From Synechococcus sp. WH 8016 (GTDB taxonomy: Bacteria; Cyanobacteriota; Cyanobacteriia; PCC-6307; Cyanobiaceae), in contig NZ_AGIK01000002.1 of the NCBI RefSeq assembly GCF_000230675.1, positions 124,001 to 188,000 on the forward strand: a stretch of DNA of 64,000 nt, read 5' to 3'. Below are positions 47,876 through 56,800 of the stretch, piece by piece. The notes beneath the pieces are model-generated. The model worked only from the letters and a program-made list of their open reading frames with translations, had not been told where the DNA came from and did no database searches. The translations under genes were made by a program, and so were the position numbers. The number at the start of each line of letters is the position of its first letter. The stretch's first letter is position 1.

Positions 47876-48640
47876 GTGATCACTCCCCAGCGTGAACAGC
47901 AACTGCAAGCGCTCTGGCGCCAGCTGGTTGCAGGCTCAAGCGGTACCAAAGAGAAAGAGCTGAACCTGGAGCAGTTGGAGCATCTCGACGAAGCGCTCAC
48001 CCACACCTCCACAGGGCTCGCCCGCCATCACGAACAGCTGGAGTTTCTTGGTGATGCGGTGTTGCGGCTGGCGGCTTCGGATTTCATTGAATCCGAACAC
48101 CCCCAAATGCCTGTAGGCGAACGTTCTGCTCTGCGCGCCCAATTAGTTAGCGACCGCTGGTTGGCGGAGCTCGGCAGCAAAATCGGCATCGAAGCGCTCA
48201 TCAAGCTGGGAGCCAAAGCCAGCGGTGACACAGCAGCACGCGCCACCCTCCGCGCCGAGCACTGCGAAGCTCTGATCGGCGCGATCTACCGAATCACTGG
48301 CAAGGTGTCTCCTGTCCAAATTTGGCTCGCCCCTTACTGGCAGGAAACAAGCCGCGAAGTGCTCGCCGATCCCCACCGCGGTAACAGCAAATCGGCGCTG
48401 CAGGAATGGACCCAAGCGCAGGGGCTAGGGCTACCGACCTACACCTGCCAGGAAATCAGCCGGCGCCATGGCGATCCGCGGCGCTTTCATTGCCAAGTGT
48501 TCATTCAGGACCAAAACCACCCAAGGGCAGAAGCCTGGGGTGGGTCGCGGCGCCAAGCAGAGCAGCAGGCGGCTAAAGCGGCGATGCAACAAACAACACT
48601 TGCAAGCCTTCCATCAAGCTCTCAAACTCAAACCAGCTGA
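47876..48640 (+). CDS. rnc: Ribonuclease III
   Basis: A 254-residue double-stranded-RNA endonuclease. The catalytic signature HEQLEFLGDAVLRLAASD contains the acidic metal ligands; a second acidic residue set follows in RAEHCEALIGAIYRITG. The C-terminal dsRBD (about 175-240) has KSALQEWTQAQGL and GGSRRQAEQQAAKAAMQ. It starts at GTG 47876 preceded by GAAGGAG. Roles: rRNA precursor and mRNA processing. A short TTG-started ORF follows the stop closely. Confidence 0.95.
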   Translation: MITPQREQQLQALWRQLVAGSSGTKEKELNLEQLEHLDEALTHTSTGLARHHEQLEFLGDAVLRLAASDFIESEHPQMPVGERSALRAQLVSDRWLAELGSKIGIEALIKLGAKASGDTAARATLRAEHCEALIGAIYRITGKVSPVQIWLAPYWQETSREVLADPHRGNSKSALQEWTQAQGLGLPTYTCQEISRRHGDPRRFHCQVFIQDQNHPRAEAWGGSRRQAEQQAAKAAMQQTTLASLPSSSQTQTS

Positions 48641-48649
48641 GGCAAAGAG

Positions 48650-48823
48650 TTGAACAAGAACCCCCCTGAAGGCAAAGCTGAGCTGAAGTTGGTTCCCTGC
48701 GCTGCGGCTGCCGGCTTGAAGGATCCTGGAAGTCTCTCTGCTCTTTCCCTTCAGGCCTCCCAAGTTGATGAAGCGTTTGGGGAGGCCGTGGAGCAGCACA
48801 TTGCCGATTTGTTCAACAGTTGA
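48650..48823 (+). CDS. Possible small protein after rnc
   Basis: A 57-residue frame from a TTG at 48650 to the TGA at 48823, nine bases after rnc. It has GAGG upstream (six-base spacing) and codons with the GC-rich third-position bias of neighbouring genes. The product starts with NKNPPEGKAELKLVP and has an acidic helical end (VDEAFGEAVEQHIADLFNS). No ATG is available and no family is recognised, so this is a candidate only. It overlaps no known gene. Confidence 0.4.
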   Translation: MNKNPPEGKAELKLVPCAAAAGLKDPGSLSALSLQASQVDEAFGEAVEQHIADLFNS

Positions 48824-48967
48824 TGCGCTGTCTGGCTGTTACCCAGGTGATGCTGTGGTGGCTCTTCGGCATCTGAAGGTTTCACCCCTGATCTTTCGCG
48901 ATCAGAGCATCGCAGCGGACGCGGATCTTCTCCCGATGCTGGATTCGGCAGTGAACGCCATCACGCT

Positions 48968-49777
48968 TCACGCCGATAGGGGCGGCAAGACCTCTCCGCA
49001 CTGATCGCAATGCAACGCTTCCGAGCGATGGCTCTGTGCTCCACAACTCAGGCAGGTGCGGCCACTGCGGCGCACCTGCTGCATCGTTTCCACGGTGATG
49101 ATCCCCGTGGGAATGGCGATGATTCCGAAGCCCAATAGCATAACCACCGCAGCAAGCAACTGGCCGAGCACGGTTTGGGGAACGATGTCTCCGTAACCCA
49201 CGGTGGTCATCGTGACGATCGCCCAATACACCCCTTGGCCAACGGTCTGGAACTGGGTTTCGGGATGGCTGCTTTCCACCAGCACCATCAAGTAGCCCAG
49301 CACCACTTGGGCCATCACTACAAAAAACAAAAACACGCCAATGCGGCGAGCACTGGCCTTTAGGGCATTGCCAAGCTGCTGGGCTTCATCGAGGAAGCGC
49401 AGCAGCTTGAACACGCGCAGCACCCGCCCGAACTTGAAGATCCAGAGGATCAGGCCACTGCTGATCTGGGGAACGAAAAAGAACAGAACGGCTGACACAT
49501 CAATCAGGCCGTAAAAGCTGAACAGGTACTGGCGCGGCCTGGGCGACACCCACAGGTGCAACAGGAAGTCGGCGATGAACACCAACAAACAACCATGCTC
49601 GAGTTGCCCCACCCAACTGGGCACTTCCCCCGGGGCGGCCAACCTCAAGGGATGGGGCTGAACCAACAATCCAGCCACACTGAGCAGAATCGTGCCGAAA
49701 ATGATCAGGTTGTAGACACGGCCGGCCCGTGTGTCTGCCTCAAGAACAATCTTCCGCAATCGCAGACGCAGGGTCAT
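48968..49777 (-). CDS. Voltage-gated-type K+ channel with C-terminal zinc ribbon
   Basis: A 269-residue six-helix channel. The S4-like segment ([18 protein letters not shown], Arg118/Arg121/Lys124/Arg127) is a voltage-sensor pattern; the pore filter TMTTVGYGD lies at 189-197. The inner helix is followed by a short cytoplasmic tail with two CxxC pairs (Cys242/Cys245 and Cys257/Cys260) as a zinc-ribbon-like module instead of an RCK domain. Likely conducts K+ across the plasma membrane. The zinc ribbon could sense metal or redox state or aid assembly (inference). Confidence 0.88.
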   Translation of the reverse strand: MTLRLRLRKIVLEADTRAGRVYNLIIFGTILLSVAGLLVQPHPLRLAAPGEVPSWVGQLEHGCLLVFIADFLLHLWVSPRPRQYLFSFYGLIDVSAVLFFFVPQISSGLILWIFKFGRVLRVFKLLRFLDEAQQLGNALKASARRIGVFLFFVVMAQVVLGYLMVLVESSHPETQFQTVGQGVYWAIVTMTTVGYGDIVPQTVLGQLLAAVVMLLGFGIIAIPTGIITVETMQQVRRSGRTCLSCGAQSHRSEALHCDQCGEVLPPLSA

Positions 49778-49781
49778 CGCG

Positions 49782-49964
49782 TCAGGCAGCGCTGAGATCG
49801 CTCAGGCGCATCGTCACGAGCTTGTCCCAGTTGCCGCCTTCAAACAGCACGGCTGCGCGATCGCCACTGATGCGCTGCACAAAGCCTGTGTAGCCGGCAT
49901 AGATCGAACGGGCATCCACCACGGTGACCGTGGCGCCAGGCAGGATCGGTGCAGCGGAGGCCAT
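49782..49964 (-). CDS. ndhS: NDH-1 subunit NdhS
   Basis: A 60-residue SH3-like protein with [42 protein letters not shown], matching the conserved core of NdhS, the subunit that provides the ferredoxin-docking site of cyanobacterial/plastid NDH-1. A longer frame starts at 49991, but the ATG at 49964 better fits the family start. It lies four bases upstream of the K+ channel gene and close to divergent rimM. It is far from ndhC/K in this window, as is common for this subunit. Confidence 0.85.
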   Translation of the reverse strand: MASAAPILPGATVTVVDARSIYAGYTGFVQRISGDRAAVLFEGGNWDKLVTMRLSDLSAA

Positions 49965-49997
49965 ACGAGAAATGGGCAGTCGTGGATCCATTATCGA

Positions 49998-50564
49998 ATG
50001 ATGACTTCCTCTCCGTCACCCAGTTCAGCTGAACCAAACAGCGCAGACGAATGGCTGCCGGTGGGGCAGCTCGTGGGCGCTCAAGGATTACGGGGCGAGC
50101 TACGCCTCAACCCGGCCAGTGACTTCCCGGAGCGCTTCACGGAACCGGGGCCTCGCTGGCTGCAAGCCAAGGGATCAGCGCCCAAGGAAGTGGAGCTGCT
50201 CGAAGGCCGGCAGCTGCCGGGCAAAAGCCTTTACGTGGTGCGTCTCAAGGGGGTAAACAACCGGGCCAGCGCCGAAGCACTCGTTGGCCACACCGTGCTC
50301 GTGCCCGCCGAGGACCGGCCCGAGCTGGCCGATGGTGAGTTTCACCTGCTCGATCTGGTGGGCTTAGAGGCGCGCTTGGCCGGAAGTGATGAACCGATCG
50401 GCACGGTGAGCAACCTGATCAGCGGCGGCAATGACCTGCTGGAGATCAAGCTGCAAAGCGGAAAAACGGTGTTGGTTCCCTTTGTGGAGGCGATCGTGCC
50501 GGAGGTGCAGCTGGAGGAGGGCTGGTTGCTGCTCACCCCGCCGCCTGGACTACTGGAGCTCTAA
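49998..50564 (+). CDS. rimM: Ribosome maturation factor RimM
   Basis: Helps 30S subunit assembly and 16S rRNA maturation. The 188-residue protein has a short low-complexity start ([15 protein letters not shown]), then the RimM N-domain [18 protein letters not shown], and the PRC-barrel C-domain ending [19 protein letters not shown]-like (here [14 protein letters not shown]). A long upstream extension of the frame to 49731 is rejected. Either of two adjacent ATGs (49998, 50001) could be the start. Its 3' end overlaps the convergent transporter gene by four bases. Confidence 0.93.
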   Translation: MMTSSPSPSSAEPNSADEWLPVGQLVGAQGLRGELRLNPASDFPERFTEPGPRWLQAKGSAPKEVELLEGRQLPGKSLYVVRLKGVNNRASAEALVGHTVLVPAEDRPELADGEFHLLDLVGLEARLAGSDEPIGTVSNLISGGNDLLEIKLQSGKTVLVPFVEAIVPEVQLEEGWLLLTPPPGLLEL

Positions 50565-52315
50565 GCCAGCCAAAGCAACAGCAGCGGCACCATCAGGGTG
50601 TAGGCCAGCGAGAGCGGCCAACCAAAGCGGAAAAAATCCAGAAAGCGGTAGCGCCCAGGGGCATAGACCATCAGGTTGGTTTGGTAGCCAATCGGCGAGA
50701 GGAAGCTCTGGCTAGCCGCAAACACCACAGCGGTGGCAAACAACATCGGCGGCTGCCCCAAGCCGGTGGCCACAGCAGCGGCGATCGGCAACACCAGGGC
50801 CACGGCGGCCGCATTGCTGAGCAGTTCGGTGGCCACCAAGGTGATTGCATAGATCACCAACAACGACACGTAGGCGGAACTGTGCTGCAAGAGCGTGAGC
50901 AAACTTGAGGCCGCCTGATCGGCCAGTCCCGTTTTCTGCAAAGCCACGCTGAAGCTGTACAGGCCACCCAGCAGCAGATAGAGATCCCAGCGAATCGAGC
51001 GCAGCGCCGTTCCGGCATCGAGACATTTGCCGATCACCAGCACCCCCACGCCCACGAGCACCGCCGCCACCAGGGGCATCACTTGGAAGCCGGCAAGCAG
51101 CAACACAGCCAGCATCACACTGATCGCCAAACCCTTGCGGTGGGTCGAGGGCAGATCGTCGTCGAGCTGATCGAGCACCACCAAGTCGCTGGATTGCTGC
51201 AGTCCTCGCAGAGCATCAAGCGGAGCTTGCAGCAGCAGCATGTCTCCCTCGCGCAGCACCACCCGTCCTAGGCGATCGCGCAGGGTGCTGTTGGCACGGT
51301 TCACCGCGAGCACCGTGGCATTGAAACGCTGGCGAAAGCGCAGCTCACGCAGCGTGGCACCGGCCAGCAAAGAGCCGGCCGGCACCAACACTTCGGCATG
51401 GCGGATGTGGGGAAGCTCTTCGGCGAGAAGGGTGCCGGCTAAATCCACCATCCGGTCTTGCTGCAAGCGCAACAGCTCCTGGCGGCTGCAGCGCAACAGC
51501 AAGCGATCAGATGCTTGCAAGCGCAATTGAGCCAGAGGGGGCTGGAGGCGTTGGCCGTCGCGGTGCACATCGAGCACATCCACATCAAAGCGGCGCTGCA
51601 GCCTGCTCTCATGCAGGGTGACCTCACAAAGAGGAGAGCGCTGCGGAATCACCACCTCCGTGAGGTAGCCATCACGGCTCAGCGCTTGGAGGTTGTCGTC
51701 GCTTTGATCGCCGCGATCGGGCAAGAAGCGCCCTGCTAGCACCAGATAACAGGCACCAATCAGCCACACGGGAATACCGATGGCGGTGAAGGAAAACAGC
51801 TCAAAGGAGCCATAGCCCAACCGTGACACCAAATCACTGGCCAGCAAGCTGGTGGAGGTGCCAATCAGGGTGATCGTGCCACCGATCAAGGTGGCAAACG
51901 AAAGAGGCATAAGAACCCGCGACGGGCTGATCCCGCGGCGCCGGCACCAGCCCTGCACCACCGGCAGCAAGATCGCCACGATCGGAGTGTTGGGAATGAA
52001 GCCGGAAATCGGCGCCACCACAAAACCAAACACCAGCATCAACTGGCTGGGATTACGGATGCGCGGCGATGCCAACAATTCGCGCAAACGATCCAATGCT
52101 CCGCTGTGCAGCAAGCCATTGGAGAGCACGAACAAACCCACCAGGGTGATCAGAGCAGGGCTACCAAAACCAGCCAAGGCCTCATTTGGTGTGAGCACCC
52201 CTGTGGCCATCAGCAGGCCTGCAGCCAATAAGGCCACCAGCTCAGGCGCCAGCCAACCACCGATGAAGCAGGCAATCGCCAATCCCAAGAGCAGCAAGGT
52301 AATCAGGGCGCTCAA
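50561..52315 (-). CDS. SLC13-type anion transporter with two RCK_C (TrkA-C) domains
   Basis: A 584-residue membrane protein. Eleven or so hydrophobic segments surround a cytoplasmic middle part (about 210-380) containing two RCK_C-like domains ([19 protein letters not shown] and [21 protein letters not shown]). The C-terminal half contains [15 protein letters not shown] with the S-N-A-A motif of SLC13/ArsB-type carriers. In cyanobacteria such proteins carry sulfate or other anions (family knowledge); the substrate here is not determined. Convergent with rimM, overlapping by four bases. Confidence 0.88.
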   Translation of the reverse strand: MSALITLLLLGLAIACFIGGWLAPELVALLAAGLLMATGVLTPNEALAGFGSPALITLVGLFVLSNGLLHSGALDRLRELLASPRIRNPSQLMLVFGFVVAPISGFIPNTPIVAILLPVVQGWCRRRGISPSRVLMPLSFATLIGGTITLIGTSTSLLASDLVSRLGYGSFELFSFTAIGIPVWLIGACYLVLAGRFLPDRGDQSDDNLQALSRDGYLTEVVIPQRSPLCEVTLHESRLQRRFDVDVLDVHRDGQRLQPPLAQLRLQASDRLLLRCSRQELLRLQQDRMVDLAGTLLAEELPHIRHAEVLVPAGSLLAGATLRELRFRQRFNATVLAVNRANSTLRDRLGRVVLREGDMLLLQAPLDALRGLQQSSDLVVLDQLDDDLPSTHRKGLAISVMLAVLLLAGFQVMPLVAAVLVGVGVLVIGKCLDAGTALRSIRWDLYLLLGGLYSFSVALQKTGLADQAASSLLTLLQHSSAYVSLLVIYAITLVATELLSNAAAVALVLPIAAAVATGLGQPPMLFATAVVFAASQSFLSPIGYQTNLMVYAPGRYRFLDFFRFGWPLSLAYTLMVPLLLLWLA

Positions 52316-52433
52316 GACGGCCTCACTGGGATCAGCAGTACAAGTACAACTTCAGCATCGGGCATTGAGCTACTGGCTGAGGCGAGCAGAGTGGGGAGGC
52401 TTGATAACGGAATCCATGCCCTTCTAAAGATCA

Positions 52434-52883
52434 TCAGCCTGGATCAATCAAATGCAGCGCTTCTTCTCCTCCGCGTACAGCACGAGGGCTCAGACGCCTG
52501 TCAAAGCTGACAAGCCTTCCTCGGTGATGCACGGCGAGAGCTAGCAGGTAGGTGTCCGTGATCTGCCCGTGGTGAAGCAGTGCTTCTGCCTCAAAGACTC
52601 CAGCGGCCTCCCAGGACAACGCATCAGGCCAAAAAACATGGGTCGGGTGGGCAAGCAGTTCTTGGAGTAATGGCATCACAACGAGAGGCCCGCCAGGGCT
52701 GTTGGGATAACGCGGGTTCCCGAGAATCCGCAACAGCGCGTTTTGAGTGAGGGGGCACGTCGCCCAGCCATGGCGGCCATGGGCCTGAAACCAGCGGTGG
52801 GATGGCTCGTGGTGCACGTGCCTGGGATCGATCAAAGCGATCAGCACATTCACATCCAGCAAAGCAATCCGATCGGCCATCAA
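52434..52883 (-). CDS. PIN-domain ribonuclease toxin (VapC-like)
   Basis: A 149-residue PIN protein. LLDVNVLIALIDP carries the first catalytic Asp, TDTYLLALAV a second acidic cluster, and LVSFDRRL the third. Such toxins cleave tRNA or rRNA. It overlaps its upstream antitoxin by four bases (ATGA). It is the distal gene of the leftward module of a head-to-head toxin-antitoxin pair. Confidence 0.88.
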   Translation of the reverse strand: MMADRIALLDVNVLIALIDPRHVHHEPSHRWFQAHGRHGWATCPLTQNALLRILGNPRYPNSPGGPLVVMPLLQELLAHPTHVFWPDALSWEAAGVFEAEALLHHGQITDTYLLALAVHHRGRLVSFDRRLSPRAVRGGEEALHLIDPG

Positions 52884-53125
52884 GCCTCTTCATCGCGCAA
52901 CTGATTCACACGCTCCAGATCAACAACGCCACCAGAAGCTTTCACGGGCAATTGCGGCAATCCAGAGCGTTGCTCCAAAACGACCTGCAACCCTCCGTCT
53001 GCTGACCTGGATAGGGCCTGCCTGGCTAAGTCGCTAATGACATCACCAACAGAACGGCGACGCTGGCGAGCTAATACACGCGCTGCGGCGAGCACATCGT
53101 CATCAAGCTGGAGAGTGGTGCGCAT
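52880..53125 (-). CDS. VapB-like antitoxin (ribbon-helix-helix)
   Basis: An 81-residue antitoxin from the ATG at 53125 (a TTG at 53128 is in the same frame). The N-terminus MRTTLQLDDDVLAAARVLARQRRRSVGDVISDLARQAL is a ribbon-helix-helix DNA-binding domain; the C-terminus wraps the toxin. GCATC half-sites are repeated in the 25 bases upstream of the start (53122, 53136, 53143), plausible operator half-sites. Convincing partner of the downstream PIN gene. Confidence 0.85.
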   Translation of the reverse strand: MRTTLQLDDDVLAAARVLARQRRRSVGDVISDLARQALSRSADGGLQVVLEQRSGLPQLPVKASGGVVDLERVNQLRDEEA

Positions 53126-53385
53126 CAAACATCACGCATCTAGCATCATTTTAAGTGAAGCAGCAAGACGAAGTCATCCAACGCTCCTCAAGCGAGACGA
53201 ATACTGCTTCATCCTCGCCACATCCCGACTCCGCGAGACCAGCCTGAACAGAGACACCACCCTCAGGCGAACCAACATCAGCGAACACCTTCACAGGCCA
53301 ACTGCAGCAGTCTTGAAAATCAATCAAGCCGATCAGAGATCGAAAAAAAGAGAGCCAATAGGCATGCAAATAACAACACAACTAG

Positions 53386-53409
53386 TGATGCGCATTAATA
53401 TGCGCATCA
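53386..53409. promoter_or_regulatory. Palindromic operator candidate of the right PIN module
   Basis: Perfect ten-base arms TGATGCGCAT and ATGCGCATCA with a TAAT spacer. It ends 15 bases before the antitoxin ATG at 53425, where an autorepressing antitoxin would bind. The half-site shares GATGC with repeats before the divergent module. Confidence 0.75.
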
Positions 53410-53424
53410 AGATCTCAAAGAGCG

Positions 53425-53667
53425 ATGCGGACCACCCTGGAGTTACCCGACCCTCTCTTTGCGCGGCTCAAAGCCAGGGCCGCCAGTGAACAGATCTCAC
53501 TCAAGCAGCTGTTGCAGAGCTACGTGGAACAAGGGCTCATGGCACCAACCCACAGCGCGAGACCAACAACGCGCTCTGCCAGCCAGCTCCCAAAGGTTGA
53601 GGGCTGGCTTGCTTTTGATTCCAACACCACTAGCAACGCAGACCTCTTTGATCTGCTCGAGCCATGA
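53425..53667 (+). CDS. VapB-like antitoxin
   Basis: An 80-residue protein. MRTTLELPDPLFARLKARAASEQISLKQLLQSYVEQGLM is a ribbon-helix-helix DNA-binding domain; the tail (WLAFDSNTTSNADLFDLLEP) binds the toxin. Its start MRTTLEL resembles that of the left module (MRTTLQL), suggesting related origins. Stop and toxin start overlap by four bases (ATGA). A 24-base palindrome sits just upstream. Confidence 0.87.
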   Translation: MRTTLELPDPLFARLKARAASEQISLKQLLQSYVEQGLMAPTHSARPTTRSASQLPKVEGWLAFDSNTTSNADLFDLLEP

Positions 53668-54107
53668 GCAGCAACGCAGATCTCCCGGATCTCAACGTAT
53701 GGCTCGCACTCGTAACCCCGAATCATTTCCATCATCAGCCAGCTCTGAACTACTGGGAGCAACAGGCTGCTGAGCAAGTGCACTTCTGCACGGTCACGGC
53801 CTTAGGCCTGGTGCGCCTGTTGAGCCAACCCAAGCTGATGGGCCCAGCCGTTAAAACCACGCATGAGGCTTCTGCCCTCCTTCAAGCCTTGTGCCAACAA
53901 CCAGGGGTGAGCTTCGCGACACCAGCCAGCGATGGCTGGGATGTGTTCCACCAACTGATGCGCGAGGGCAATCTCCAGGCCCGCCTTTGCACCGATGCCT
54001 ACCTTGCAGCGCTGGCCATCAGCAACGGCTGGCGCTTGGTGAGCTTTGATCGCGACTTCGAACGCTTCGGCGATCTGCAGCGGCTCTCACTCAGTTCAGG
54101 TGGGTAA
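53664..54107 (+). CDS. PIN-domain ribonuclease toxin (VapC-like)
   Basis: A 147-residue PIN protein: LPDLNVWLALV (first catalytic Asp), CTDAYLAALAI and LVSFDRDFERF carry the acidic residues. Forms a type II module with the antitoxin upstream. The overall pattern (NVW-LAL, HFHHQPALNYW) matches the subgroup found in cyanobacteria and other bacteria. It ends in the same reading frame as the hipA remnant that follows. Confidence 0.88.
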   Translation: MSSNADLPDLNVWLALVTPNHFHHQPALNYWEQQAAEQVHFCTVTALGLVRLLSQPKLMGPAVKTTHEASALLQALCQQPGVSFATPASDGWDVFHQLMREGNLQARLCTDAYLAALAISNGWRLVSFDRDFERFGDLQRLSLSSGG

Positions 54108-54161
54108 TCAAGCCAACCAACCCTGATCCAACTCAGTGATGGCCTCAAACTCCGGATCCTG

Positions 54162-54776
54162 ATGGCGGCTGATCAACGGATCCTGCTGGTGCGCCGTTAC
54201 GACCGCTGCCGAGCTGACGATGGCGCCTGGAGACGCCTGCATCAGGAGGACTTCTGCCAGGCTCTGGCGGTGCCACCCGATCTCAAATATCAGAATGAGG
54301 GTGGACCTGATCTGCAGGCCTGCTTCTCACTGCTGCGCCGAGCCACCAGGCCCAGCGCTCCGGAAGTGATCCGTCTTTTGGATGCAGTGATCTTCAATGC
54401 CTTAATTGGTAATCACGACGCCCACGCCAAGAATTTCTCGATCCTTTATCAACAGCAGAGAGGAATCCTGGCTCCGCTTTACGACCTGCTTTGCACAGCG
54501 GTGTATCCCACGCTCACCGACAAAATGGCCATGAAAGTGGGCAGCAAATACTGCTTCTCCGAGGTGCAGGTGCGTCACTGGGAGCAATTGGCCAAGGCAG
54601 CAGGATTGTCTGGAGCTCAGACGAAAAAGCGCGTTGCGGGGATCGCCAAGCAATTGCCAAGCTGTGCCCACGGTTTGCAAACGGAAGCCCTGTATTCGGA
54701 TCAACCACTGGTGGAGCGCATCATCTCGCTGATCGAACAGCGTTGCGCACTCACTCTGAAGCGTTTGACCACCTGA
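54162..54776 (+). pseudogene. hipA remnant (C-terminal kinase lobe)
   Basis: A 204-residue fragment matching the C-terminal half of HipA-type serine/threonine kinases. It keeps the catalytic loop LIGNHDAHAKNFS (Asp86, Asn91) and LYDLLCT with the metal-binding Asp108. A normal HipA is over 400 residues and starts with an N-terminal domain and ATP-binding loop, absent here. The frame runs on from the PIN toxin's stop codon (TAA at 54105) and is open from there, without a HipB gene. Most likely a deletion product next to the toxin-antitoxin pair; expression is not excluded. Confidence 0.75.
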
Positions 54777-54888
54777 CAGCCGCCGGCCGCGCTGGCAGCA
54801 GATCGCGCCATGCCCCCACGGGAACGGAGAAGCGCTTTGGCAATCCTTTTATTGCTATAAACGCATCATTCACCCGCAAAAAATCGGC

Positions 54889-56103
54889 TCACGGCTGTCT
54901 TGTCCCATCCCCCCGCTGCCACTCGGGAACCAGCTCAGCCAGCAGAGCAAGGGCACCGTCCACATCCTGGGCGGAGATCGCGGCGTCGAGCGCATCGAGG
55001 CGAGGCCAGAGCACGTCTGGCGGAATGGCCTGTTCCTGGGCGCGAAAGATCAGGGGGTGTTGGGTGGATTCAGACTCAGCATCAATGAGAAGTTCTTCAT
55101 AAAGCTTCTCGCCGGGGCGCAGACCAGTGCAGACAATCTCGATGTCGCCGCTGGGATTCTGAGCATCACGAAGCGACAAACCTCCGAGGCGCACCATCTG
55201 TTCGGCCAGGTCTTTAATGCGCACCGGTTCACCCATCTCCAGCAGGAACAGATCACCGCCTCGGGCGAGGGTGGCGGCCTGGAGCACCAGCTGAGCCGCC
55301 TCCGGAATCGTCATGAAGTAGCGGATGATCTCGGGATGGGTGAGCGTGATCGGCCCACCGGCAGCGATCTGCTTGCGGAACAGAGGCACCACAGAACCCG
55401 ACGAACCCAGCACATTGCCAAAGCGCACCATCGCCAAACGGGTGCGGGGCTCGCCCGCTGCCCTGGCACTCTCAAGCAGCTCCAATGCCGACGCCTGAAC
55501 TACCAGCTCAGCCAGGCGCTTGCTGGCGCCCATCACATTGGTGGGTCGCACCGCCTTATCGGTGGAGATCAGCACCACTTCGCTAACGCCAGTCACCACC
55601 GCGGCCTGACACACCACCCGGGTGCAGCCCACGTTGTTGGCGAGGCCCGCCAACGGGTTCACTTCCACCAGGGGCACGTGTTTGTAGGCGGCGGCATGGA
55701 ACACGGTCTGAACGCCAAGGTCTGCAAACAGCCGTTGCACCAGCGCTGGATCGGCGGCGCTGCCGAGAACCGGCACCAACTCCACCGAAGAGGGCAGAAG
55801 CTGGCGCAGCTCCTGCTCTAGGGCATAGAGCGACGGTTCGCTGCTCTCAAGCAGGATCAAAGCCCTAGGGCTCAGCTGCAAAATGTGGCGGCAAAGCTCC
55901 GCACCGATCGAGCCTCCTGCGCCAGTGACGCACACCACCGAATCGCGGAGACCAGGACCGAGCAGCTCTTGTATTGGAGGCACGGGATCGCGTCCGAGCA
56001 GATCTTCAATGGCGACGGGGCGGAGCGCATCGATTCGAGCCAGACCTGAGGTGAGGTCATCAACCGAGGGAATCTGCAACACCGGGATCGCCTTGTGCTG
56101 CAA
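54889..56103 (-). pseudogene. FlaA1/CapD-type nucleotide-sugar dehydratase, C-terminal part (frame-shifted)
   Basis: Carries the catalytic SDR domain of a membrane nucleotide-sugar 4,6-dehydratase/epimerase: NAD motif VTGAGGSIG (59-67), LISTDKAVRPTNVMGASKR with Ser180-Thr181-Asp182-Lys183 and Met191/Lys195 (Met in place of the usual Tyr, as in WbpM-type enzymes), and the C-terminal YFMTIPEAAQLVLQA. It has no ATG; the first start codon in frame is a TTG at 56103. Joined to the next ORF it makes one normal family member of about 635 residues, so the pair is most simply one gene with a frameshift near 56105-56125. Confidence 0.8.
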
Positions 56104-56104
56104 C

Positions 56105-56800
56105 TCAGCAACGATGCGTCGGCGCTATCTGCGGGGGCATTGAGGGGATTGCCAGCAACACCTGATCAAGCTGATCCTGGATCTCAATTAGCGCCTGAGG
56201 CGGCTGGATTGAAATGCCATTGATCGTGCGCCGCCAGAGCACTGGCGCATCATCGAGAAAGGTCACGATCTCGTGGTTGCCAGCTAGGCGGAGGGCAGCC
56301 GCGAGCTGGGCGCCTGCCTCACCTGCGCCGTAGATAGCGACACGCACCATCTGCTTTTGGCCCACCGAACGCAACGACAAGAGCAGATCACGCAAGGCAA
56401 AGCGCACCGCTCCTGTGATGCCGGTGAGCAATAACCAAAGCAGAATCCAGCTGCTGCGCGGCGGCATCGGCAAGCGCAACGTAACGCCAGTCATTGCCAG
56501 AAGAAGCACAAGCACCCCGTTGCGACCAGCTAAGCGATAGAGAGCATGGCTGCCGACGTAGCGCGTTAGGCCTTTGTATTGACCAGTGAAGGCGTACAAG
56601 GGCAGGCCGAACAGCAATATCGCTGGCAGCAGCCAGAGGCTGGCAGCCTGAAAACTGGGATGGAATGGCTGAGCTAGACGCAGCCAGAAGCTGAGCCACA
56701 CCGCCAAAGGTAATAAAAGAGCGTCAATGGCTGTTAGCAGCAGCCGACGGAGTAATGGCGGCAAATCCACTATTACTTTTTTTGAGAATGAAGAATCCAT
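56105..56800 (-). pseudogene. FlaA1/CapD-type dehydratase, N-terminal membrane part (frame-shifted)
   Basis: A 231-residue frame with four hydrophobic segments (about 15-120) and a Rossmann-like CoA-binding-type domain (VRVAIYGAGEAGAQLAAALR). This is the N-terminal half of the same enzyme as the following ORF. It reads normally to VLLAIPSMPPQIA, then PTHRC and a TGA, whereas in the other frame the expected RRRIVAEL-like helix continues into the C-terminal part. Restoring two bases (for example GC) near 56120 would fuse the frames. It overlaps the WecA-like gene by one base (TGATG). Confidence 0.78.

Noticed and set aside
48765-49004. 79-codon plus-strand frame across the 48.8 kb gap
   Set aside because: Overlaps the end of the channel gene and the small TTG frame; no family features.
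49731-49997. N-terminal extension of rimM
   Set aside because: It runs antisense across ndhS and the channel gene; RimM homology starts after 49998.
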